From NCBI RefSeq assembly GCF_964275005.1, contig NC_092703.1, positions 1-64,000 on the forward strand: a DNA stretch of 64,000 nt, in the 5' to 3' direction. The position numbers and the translations under genes are program-made. Below, piece after piece: positions 50,567 through 61,100 of the stretch (positions are counted from its first letter, which is position 1; each line of letters opens with the position of its first letter). The notes beneath the pieces were generated by a model. The model had not been told where the DNA came from. It searched no databases and saw only the letters and a program-made list of their open reading frames with translations. Origin of the DNA: Diadema setosum (taxonomy: Eukaryota; Echinodermata; Echinoidea; Diadematoida; Diadematidae).

Positions 50567-51897
50567 AAGAAACCCGCGGGTCTAGCGCTCACCTGAGTAT
50601 CGCAAGTTCATCTTTCACGCAGTCACTAATCTAAATTATTCACAGCTCTACTACAATTTGACCAGGCATTCTCAAGTAGTAGATGAAAATGTACAATAAG
50701 GGCCCAAATTTTTTAAGATTCCTTAATTTGGGAGGATTGGGGCCCCCTGGGGCCCTCTGGGTGGGGCATGGTGCCCATTTTGATAAATTGAGATCCTGAC
50801 CCCCTAGGGATGCTACCTGCTAAGTTTGACGAAAATCCATCATGAGGTTTTCAGGAAGAAGATGAAAATGTACAATTCAGGCCCCCATTTGGACCCCTCC
50901 CACCCCCCTCCCCTGGGTCCCAAGGGGGGCACCCCTGATTCTGCCATGAACAAACTTGAAACTACAGTCATCAATGTACTAACTCATAGTATTAATTTAG
51001 CTCTATTACTTCTGGCTCTAGAGAAGAAGATTTTTACAGATTCCTTAATTTTGGGGGGTTTGGGCCCCCCTGGGGGCCCCCTGGGTGGGGCATGGTGCCC
51101 ATTTTAACAAATTGAGTTCCTAACCCCCTAGGGATGCTACCTGCCAAGTTTGATGAAAATCGGTCTTGGGGTTTTCAAGAAGAAGATGAAAATGTAAAAA
51201 GTTTATGCACGACGCACGACGGACGGAGGGGCACCCCTGGATTTGCTATGAACAAACGTGAAACTACAGTCATTAATGTACTCACTCATAGTATTATCTT
51301 AGCTCTATAACTTCTGATTCTAGAGAAGATTTTTAAAGATTCCTTCATTTTGGGGGGTTTGGGCCCCCTGGGGCCCCTGGGTGGGGCATGGTGCCCATTT
51401 TAACAAATTGAGATCCTAACCCCCTAGGGATGCTACCTGCCAAGTTTGGTGAAAATTGGTCATGGGGTTCTCAAGAAGAAGATGAAAATGTATAATTTAG
51501 GCCCCATTAGGACCCCTCCCACCCCCCTCCCCTGGGTCCCAAGGGGGGCACCCCTGATTCTGCCATGAACAAACTTGAAACTACAGTCATCAATGTACTA
51601 ACTCATAGTACTAATTTAGCTCTATTACTTCTGGCTCTAGAGAAGAAGATTTTTACAGATTCCTTAATTTTGGGGGGTTTGGGCCCCCCTGGGGGCCCCC
51701 TGGGTGGGGCATGGTGCCCATTTTAACAAATTGAGTTCCTAACCCCCTAGGGATGCTACCTGCCAAGTTTGATGAAAATCGGTCTTGGGGTTTTCAAGAA
51801 GAAGATGAAAATGTAAAAAGTTTATGCACGACGCACGACGGACGCCGGGCGAAGGGCGATCGCAATAGCTCACTTGAGCCAAAGGCTCAAGTGAGCT
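50567..51897 (-). mobile_element. Hairpin-ended element, ~340-bp units (copy 3, inverted)
   Basis: CAAGAAACCCGCGGGTCTAG and GCGCTCACCTGAG start, ~340-bp units, then AGCTCACTTGAGCC-AAA-GGCTCAAGTGAGCT end. Two internal blocks ending in the ACGACGCACGACGGACG tract (near 51208 and 51835) suggest a partial internal duplication. Confidence 0.75.
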
Positions 51898-52291
51898 AAA
51901 AACCTGGCAATCACTCTTGGTGCAGAAGGAGACAAATTCTGTCAGCTATAAAGGCAAAGCAATGAATTCAAACTTTCTCTGAACATTCATTATCATAAAC
52001 ACTATCCTATATGAACAGAAAGTGAGGTACACCAAATAATTATATATTGTCATGGCAGCATAGAGTTTGCACTTTATTGTACAAAGAAATAAAAAAGAAT
52101 AGAAGCAAGACAAACATGAAACTAGACAGTACAGAAATAATTGTCTTCATTGAAACATCTCACCTTCTTTTATCTCAGTCTTCATAACCAAGTATTGAGG
52201 TGTTTCTGTTTTGCTTTTTTCTATTTTAGTAGAAACATTTAATATTGAAGCCATTTTTGGACAGACTTCATTCTTGTTCCTAGTAAACACA

Positions 52292-52988
52292 ATATGTGAC
52301 CCTGCACCACAAAACACACAAAAAGTCGCCAGACATAGATTTTTAGTTAAGGGTAGATTCTGAAAGAGCAGACTCTAAGCTTTAAAATGATGTATAACTC
52401 AATTCAAACGGATTCTCCTAACCTATATAAATATTGGAAAGAAAGCACACACTCAGGAAAAGTGTGAATTGAGAAAAGAGGCTCTGAAGTACAGTGTGTA
52501 TTTAAGCGCTTAATCTTTACCAAGCCGTGCTACCTGTGCGATGAATGCAACAAAAAACAGAGGGTAAACCACCAGAGTAACAACAATGAAGGGATTATCG
52601 AATTGAAGTGAAATTGAGCATGCCTTATTAGTACAATATTGTCCATAATTAATGCCAACTTTCAAAGCAGTAGCGTTATCCTTTCAAAATTTATTAGAGT
52701 TGAAAGTGAAGAGTGTGTACAAGGTTTCTCAGAAATGAAAATTGGACTCTAAAGACACATCTAATCACAGTATTCTACCAAAAAAGTTTGAGATAAACTG
52801 CTAAAAAACACACTTTCCTGCCCGTTTTATGATCCCAAATTTTAGCATAATGTAGAAGAAGTCTTGCTCTTTCAAAAAATATGAAAAAGTCAAGATCAGC
52901 TAGGTTGACCCATTTCACCTATTTTCAGTCCTCACGCAAAATCAGAGTGTGCGACTTTTTGTTCGTTTTGTGATGCAAGGTCACATAT
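52292..52988. mobile_element. TGTGACCCTGCA-family MITE, second full copy
   Basis: 697 bp, ends ATATGTGACCCTGCACCA and GCAAGGTCACATAT. Collinear with 5203-5899 throughout (for example AAATATTGGAAAGAAAGCAC and CACACTTTCCTGCCCGTTTT). Confidence 0.82.
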
Positions 52989-54904
52989 ATCACTGTATAA
53001 CATGTTTGAGTGTACTAAATCTGTTTCAAGGAGGTGATTTTCAAGAGGAAATTGTTTACTACAATGTAGTAAATCTTACATCATACATACCGGTACGTAG
53101 CTTACATGGATTATCTCTGGACTTAATACACTAACTGAAGCTTGATACAGGCATGACAACTTGTCAACTTGTGCTCTGTATGAACCAATATGTGACGTGC
53201 ATAAAACAGAATTGGTGTTACTGATTTGCTGTACAATGCATATTAAATGCTCAATTGACTTACTTCCTAGATGGTTTAATACATGTATGTTGGAGACGAA
53301 TTGGTTAGTAAAGATTAGCCATACCTTTGAACATTAATGGAGTGACTTCCATAATATGAGAGTATACAGTAATATCACAGGGCATACAGTACAGCTTTAC
53401 AAATCTCTCCTTTGAAACACCAAAGCAATGTACATCGTATCATCCAATATCAAAGCTGCATCAGACCTTGAAGTAAAATCCACACCAAGGTGCTTGCATT
53501 AATTGCCTTTTTTCCCCTATTACTTTAACAGATGTAATATATCCTATTCTGAGAACTATGTGATTTCTCTCACACAAGAATTATTGAATGTACCTGATTA
53601 TAAACCAATTACACTTCATCAAGTACGTATCTATAAATTTCGGTGATTGAAAGTCTCAATTTTCTGCAAAGGTAGCTACTCTGAGTCTGAATATCAAGCA
53701 TCAATCACAAATTTCTTTTTCACAAATAAAAGTAAAAAGAAATAGCTATACAGAGTTCAACCACTGTTGAATGTTATTTTTACGGGACTATTTCAAGCAA
53801 AATCTTCCACTAATAAAATCATGCTGGTTTTATACTTCAAGACAGAAAGTAGGTAGCCCTTCTTTTTTTTTTTTTTTTCTTCTTTTTTTTTACCACACTC
53901 TTCCACACTCGGTTCCTTTTGATTTTATTTCCATGATGGTTTTCTGCCACGAGTGGCATCAACTGTTTGTCAAAAGTGACAAGTGTGCATGCAAAATGTC
54001 ATACATGTAACTCATTTGTTGTTATGACCTTCATAGCCAAGCCAGGTCTGATGGTGAATCTCACCTCCCTGGCCAAGCTAAAATCAATCATGTTGTAAAT
54101 GGCCTATTAGTAGTTTGAATGTCTTGTTTTATCATTAACATTTCTATTCAATACAAGGAAGATGAGCAAGATCATCTCAGCAAGATGAGAAGATGGCTCA
54201 AACTATTCCTAAAGAAAATAAATTCCTACACATAATAACAGTGTGATATATGCTGGCAAGTCTGACATTGAACTTGCACTGTCTGCTTCTTGACTTGGGT
54301 TACATATAAAACACAATACATTCATTAAATGAATCTAAGTTGTGTTTAAATTTCATCAATATTTCTCCCACCTTAGACTTCAGAAGTTCAAGTCCCCGAC
54401 TTTCAAATTCTTTGTATTTTATATCATAAACAATAGAAGACTACTAACAATAATATAGGAATAGCTACACATCTCGCATAAGAATGACAAAATATGCTGA
54501 GCACGGACACAGGCTTTTCATGAAATCTAAAGATGTTGATTGTTGGAGACATACAGTAAATTGACCATTTTAACACAGTCTCATCAATGGCTGTGACAAA
54601 ATACAGGTGTATCTGTCATCTACCAGGAAAATTATGTGTCAGGGAATGGGGTTAAGATCATGGAAGAATCCAAACAGAATTCACATGTGCTGTGTATACT
54701 AATTGATATGACTTGGATCAAAACATGTGACATTCTCTGCATTTCTTCCTGGTTAGCTCTTCTCATGTGCAAGTGATGTGTGTTCTCTTACAGCTGTTTA
54801 AACAAACCACACATAAATGATAGAACATTACAGGGCAATCCCCATCCTTCTGACCACTGAAAATAATGACACCCTGATATTGGTTTTAGAGACTGATGCT
54901 TTAC

Positions 54905-55672
54905 ATATGTGACCCGCTACAACAAAATGATCCTAAAGTCGGGCGAGGTCGATTATTTGAAAATTGCATGATACAATTCCCTAATCTTTCTACTTTAAAT
55001 TGATATGTAACACGTCTTATAAAAATAATCGGCTGCGGAGATATCGATGTTTAAAAGAGAGCATGTCAAGACGTCTGGGAAATCACTGTTTCGAGAAAAG
55101 CGCCCTAAAAGTTCTCCTTGCGACGCAATCACAATCAAGAGACACGCAAGTCAGTATTCACCTCCGGACAATAGAAGTTAAGCCCTAGCAACTCCCGAAA
55201 TGCTCATTCAAACACAGCGTCGGCGGTCTCCTCACCGACCAATCAGTGACCAGGATGTCAGGAGAAGCGGCTAGGCATAGCGCAACCCGCCCTCACGCAC
55301 CAGTCGACTGGGCAGTGTGCGAGCTTCACGCTTCAGTTAGCGGCAAGCAGCAAACTGACCAATGAGATCACTCTGGTTGTTGTTAGGGGCGGAGCCTATG
55401 TGTGGCGCTCAATCCAAATGTTCGAACCAGTTTCTGCTTCGTTGAAACGCCAAAAAAACATGGCCCAGAAAAACGCTATTTTTTGGTCTTTCCTTTCATC
55501 ATTTTGCTTCAAAATTTCGACAGATGATAGAAGACATGTCAGACTCTAATAATATGTCAAATTCAGGAAATCGTAAGTTTTGACCAATTTTGATGCTCTA
55601 ACTTCAAACTCGATTTTCACGGCTTCGACCGTGCGCGACTTTAGGACCATTTTGTTGTAGCGGATCACATAT
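54905..55672. mobile_element. TGTGACCCGC-family MITE, full length
   Basis: 768 bp, inverted ends ATATGTGACCCGCTACAACA / TGTTGTAGCGGATCACATAT extending to about 38 bp with CCTAAAGTCG. The interior is GC-richer (GGCGGTCTCC, CAGTCGACTGG). It shares ATATGTGACC termini with the 697-bp family, so both may use the same transposase. Confidence 0.8.
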
Positions 55673-56616
55673 CATTTGTCAATAAGAGTTTAGGGATACC
55701 TCAGTCTTTAGGGAAAAGATGTCCTCAATTTTTCACAGTTTCCTCTTTATTGCAAGTTCTCCAACAAGGCATCATGTAAAATACGCTGTATCAAAACATA
55801 TGTGGATGATCTCCTTGACAAGACATTGTCACAAATTGCCAGGTTTTTGGTAGTTCTTTTTTTTTTAAACATATTTGTCGGCAGATTTTGTCCCAAAGTG
55901 TTGTTAATTCCATTCATATTTCTTTCAGCTATTTGTGATTAAATGACCTACTGTAGGCCCTACATCCAATAGGACAAAATATTGCATTCACGTAATCTTG
56001 GAAAGTGCACACTACATGTACTTGTACAAGTGCTCCTTTAATATGATGACAATGTTTCTGGCAATGTTCCTCTAGAGTGTGCTCATGGTCTGCACAGCTA
56101 GTGGTGTGAGAGTGGGATCCACACACAGATAAACAGGGGGAAGCAGATGGCAGCTTAGACCAGGCAAGGTGTGAATCATAATTACATATTCTCACAAGAA
56201 TAATGCAGACAACATTATTCAGTCAGGTTCATGCCATTAGTTCTGAACCGCTTGGCACTCATAATATCTGCATAAACAATTACAAGAAATGGATAGAACT
56301 TCTGCAGGGATGATGACAACATGTATAAATCGGGATACAGTTTTTGTCAAAATACATACATCTCCACTATGTCATGACTCTTCAATGCAATATTCTTACT
56401 TTACAGTTCAAAAGTATCCTTTTCAGTCTAACATTCATGAGGTTCAAAGTAGCATTGGAAACTCAAGTCTGATAGGCTGAATAACCTTACTTTGATTCAC
56501 TTACAATAATATGCTTCAAAATATTTCAAAGAAAAAGCTTGTTTTGGAAATAGATTCCTAACATGAATCTTGTTGATGGAAGGAATTTAAAACATCTTGC
56601 CCGGACCTCATCCATG

Positions 56617-56668
56617 TCAGTTAAACTTGGCATTGGAGAAATCCATCTCTGGATGTTGCTTCATGAAC
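56617..56668 (-). CDS. NUDC: NUDC last exon with stop
   Basis: Encodes (K)[16 protein letters not shown] and TGA, the invariant NUDC C-terminus. The 3' UTR runs leftwards; TTTAAT at 56037-56042 (ATTAAA on the minus strand) or TTTATT at 55746-55751 could be poly(A) signals but neither is certain. Confidence 0.95.
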
Positions 56669-58153
56669 CTGTCGAAGAAAGAATCAAGAAGGAGAATAAA
56701 AAATGATCACTCTAGACTAACCCTGATAATATAGCAGAGGTTACAAAAGTCAATGATTTGTTGTCATCATCCTCTTTTAAATAGTACACACAGATATCAT
56801 TAAAGTCCCTTGAGAACACTAAAGGCAACAAATTACAATATTAAATGGGTTACTCAAATACAGGTTAGTGATTGGCTAGACACAGTCACGTGATGGAGGC
56901 ACATTCATATGTATATGAGGCATATTGGTTATGTTCGCCCATGGGCAGAACATTTTTGTAATGTTCTCCCATGGGAAAACATTTTCACGTAACGAATGAC
57001 AAACGATACCACACGATTGAACGATCATATTTTTCACGCAATCGATAGGATGAATTTGCCTATTCCATACAATGTGAAAAAGCAGTTGACCGATCATTGT
57101 AATGCGTACGAAAGTGTGATAATTTGACTAACCCATATAATATAACAGATGATGACTTTTGTTGTCGGGAACATGTACCAAACGTTCCACCCTCAGGGTT
57201 TGAAATGCTATTTTGGGAGACTATAAGTCCCTTGACTTCGTCTCAGGACTTATAACCTCCCTCAATAGCATTTCACACCCTTCGGGTAAAACATTCGGTA
57301 TCTTCCCTCCCACGCCAGTCATCATTTATATAATGTAAACCCATTATGGAGTAATGAGCTTTGAAAAGAAAATGAAGAAGATAGCGATCTACATCTATTA
57401 TTATTTTTTTTCTAATTGCTGCAAATACAGGTGTTGGCCTTTTAACATCGTTACATACCTCAATACACACATTATTATCGTACTTCTCACAACCAACATC
57501 TCACTATATTGTGTACAAAACACCATAGATGATCGCCATATGACATGTATTGACTGATGTTCATTGTTCTTTAAGTGCATCTATTCCCCTAGAATCTTGG
57601 AAGAATTCGGTATGTTTGTGAATTGGGACTTGTAAAACAAAAGCATAAAATTGCATATGTGTGGTAAACAACCGCTGCAAGACAGTAGAAAGAAGTGTTG
57701 TCAAGAAGTAAAAGTAGTGATTTGCAGCATAGAAAACAATACACACATACAGCGTACTGGTTTGTAGAGAGACTCTTACTTTTGTAAAATCTCTTGCTTC
57801 TTTTGGTCTTCTGATGTTGGTAAGCCCATTGCTTTTTGTCTCTGATCATACATCATCTTCTCCACCATACTCCTTGTTTCTCCTTCCAGGTCTGACAGCT
57901 GTACACAGAAAAATAAAGATTTCTAGGTAATCTTCTTTAATCAACAGACAAGAATATTCAGCCTAGTCCAAGCATAACATAACAGTATAACTTCTTTGAC
58001 AGCATGACAACTACAACTTGCTACATGTATCATAGTTTGTTTTTTTCCCCCTCTGGTAGTATGTACCCCTGCTTATTTACGTACCTTGTACGTCAACATA
58101 CATGTATCTCAACTTACAGGAGGATGAGTGTATACAAACTGTATGTACACATG

Positions 58154-58190
<37 letters not shown>

Positions 58191-61100
58191 TTAAAATGTA
58201 GGTGTAAGCATGATACTGATACTTGTTGAGTTTAGTGATGCTAAAGGCTAACAAGAAATGTCAAAAACATATCATGAAAGACTTTATCTCTAAATGGAGT
58301 TCACATCCTACTATGTTTCTGATTTGGGTTTAAAAGCTGCATATCTGTCTATCTAAACTTCCTCATTATTTAGTTGTTTTTAATACACACTACTTGCACC
58401 AAAGCTATACAGTCATTTCTGTTTTACACAACCTTTGCAGCAAGGCTTTGTAATGTTTATCATGAGTATATCTTGGTGGGAAGGTTATTTTCATGAACAT
58501 CATTTGACTGGTTGCTACCTTTGAGTTCTCTGGGTTGACTTTCTTGGTGTTAATTGAGGGATCAGAAGAGACAAGTTTGTCCCACCATTCCATCTTGTTG
58601 ATCTGCAATAAAGGAAACAAATCAACAACATAAATCAAAATTCAAGCATATGAGTAAACTGAAGAACATTTAGACACATAGACAAGAGAATCCTTCCAAA
58701 TACTTACATCCTTAAAGGAACTGTACAGTACTGGTTGAGGTGGGGATTCAGGTTTATAACATTATTAAGTGAGATAAGGAGAAACCTCTTATGAAATATG
58801 AAAGAGCATGTAATTTTAAGAAGGATTCAACGTTTATTTGATGAAAATTGGTTTTCAAATGGCTGAGATATCCAAAAAAAGTGATAATAATAAAAAGCGA
58901 CAGGCCACATCTTTTACTAGGATCTCTTTGTTTCACCTTGTTTTTGGACATCTCAGCCATTTCAAAACCGATTTTCATCAAATAAACTTTTGATACCCCT
59001 TAGAATTGCATGCTCTTTGACATCTCATAGAGTGGTTTCTGAATATCTCGCAAAACATTACAAGCTAAATCCTCACCTCAACCAGAACCGTACACACCCT
59101 TTAAACACATCATTTTATCACATCTCTCTAGATTCAAACATAAAGATGACTACTGTAAAGTGAAAAAAATTTTCATGGCATACAATTTCCACAAATTGGA
59201 GCCAATGATCTTTTTCGCAGCTTGAAATTTTTGCAAATTGCCACCAGCATTCAGTGCATATAGTGCAGGAAAGAACTTTGCATTCATTTTAATTTTGCAA
59301 ATCTTGGCTCTTGCAAAATTCGCCAAATTAAAATGCTTGCAAACACTTCTGGTTTTACAGTAGCTGGTCATGATGATGTAGTAATGTCAACGCCCTCTGG
59401 CAGATCAGTGTTATTAAAGGAGTGGCTACTGTACACTATGTGAATAAACCTTGTTATTGTTGTACAGACCTTTTCCTTAGTCCTTCATGTATATTGTATG
59501 TTGGATATAAGAGATTTGGTGACATATCATCAACATTTGTATATTTTTAAGGCTTGTAACCTTGGGGCAACTATTCAAGATAATGTTAGTATGAAAACTC
59601 ACATTAAGATGTGTAAATGAGAAACCTTGGATCTACACAGGATTGGAAAAAATATGAAACTTTCAGGATAGATTGACTACAGAGAAACTGGTGTGTGCAT
59701 TTTTTTTTTTTTTGTAACTTGGATTATATTAATGGAGTGATCATTCCTAGGAGTTCCCAGGTCTCAACTTAAGGCTAATCAGGCTGGGCATTTTTAGATA
59801 TGCTACAACCAGAGGGGGGCTGCTTCCACCTCCCCCTCCCAGGATCTCTGTCATCAGTTGTGTGATTGCAGCAAAAAAGTGTTAATTCTTGTGTATTTTA
59901 TTGTTTTTCAGAAGATTAATGCTTCTATTATTATGTAAAGATTATCAATAGAATGCCTCTCATACTAGTGTGCTCAACAAACACTGCATTCTGACATCAT
60001 TGCAGTGATCCTGAGGACTAAGATTTACTCACCTTCTCAAGGTAGAGAATAACAACCTTCTTGTCCTGGATGACCCAACTACATTCTTCAACCTTGAGTT
60101 CATTATATGTCTCACCATCCAAGAGGGGGTCATGACCTTTTAAGCCCGCTCTGAGGTGACGCTTATCAATGGCCACGACAAGATCTCGACTTTTGACAGG
60201 CATTGGCATTGGAATGTGCACCTGAGGAAAATGACAGAAAAAAAAGGGTAAAAAGATAAATGTGATAATGTTCATCTGTAAGCCATGCAATCTCTAGTAC
60301 CACACCTTCCTGTGTCATCATTAAACCTAGCCATGATTATCAATTACTAAACAATGTTTGAATGTCTAGCACAAAAGTAAACATTCCATAAATGCTCTAT
60401 TACAAAATGACTGCAATTTAGATTACAGGGCACTCCCATTACAACGAACACGGTTATAACAAAATTCTGGTTACAACAAAGTAAAAATTCAGGCTGCAAA
60501 TGATCCACTCTATGTATTTTTACTGTTTATTTGTTTGGTTATAACAAAATGTGATATAACAAAAGGAAATTGCAGGTCCCGAAGACTTCGCTATAACAGG
60601 AGTTCACTGTAGGTGCCTATATAATTCTTTTAATCCAAATTCACAGATTATAAAGTAACATAATGTCATTTTTTAGCAACAATGTACACTGTAGTCTCAT
60701 TGGTGTCCTCGAGGCAGCCTCGAGGTAGTAAAAGAAATACAAGGTTTTTGAGGCACTGGTTGAGTTTAACTGTACTTTTTAAAATGTATTAGAGTGTGAC
60801 CAATAAAGGATATAACTCTAAAGATGAGTGTTACCAGCACAGCACCTTACTCTAGGAAGGAAAGGGGCTACAACAAACCTCCAGTTCTCCAAGAGTTTGT
60901 GTCCATCGGTAGTTCGGTAGATCTGCCCCATTTCCAGAGTTCGGTTTTAGCTTGGCTTTATCCTCCTCACTTTCCTCTTCATCATCATCAGACTGAAATC
61001 CAGTGGGGTGGGGGGAGAGGCGAGAGCAGAAATTCAGTGCACTACGACATAACTTGAAAATGGTTTGTCTGACTCAAACAGAGAACAATGATCTTAGCTG

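Larger units (their letters stand above)
45565..56616. other. Intergenic spacer between convergent ORC3 and NUDC
   Basis: 11 kb with no recognisable gene. Contents: possible LINE scrap (47268-47393), pogo-like MITEs (47394-47778, 49411-49583), CTGTAAAAGTGG MITE (49584-49800), decayed plus complete hairpin-ended elements (49852-51897), two TGTGAC-family MITEs (52292-52988, 54905-55672). I see nothing in 45670-47260, 47880-48950, 53000-54900 and 55680-56610 beyond AT-rich sequence; parts must be the two 3' UTRs. Confidence 0.65.
58603..60032 (-). other. NUDC intron with foldback element and MITE
   Basis: Foldback element at 58712-59104 and a CTGTAAA-type MITE at 59153-59363; 59370-60030 shows nothing recognisable. 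Confidence 0.6.

Noticed and set aside
54905..55672. GC-rich segment near 55200-55400 as a promoter/CpG island
   Set aside because: It is the interior of a MITE with another copy at 2727-3389.
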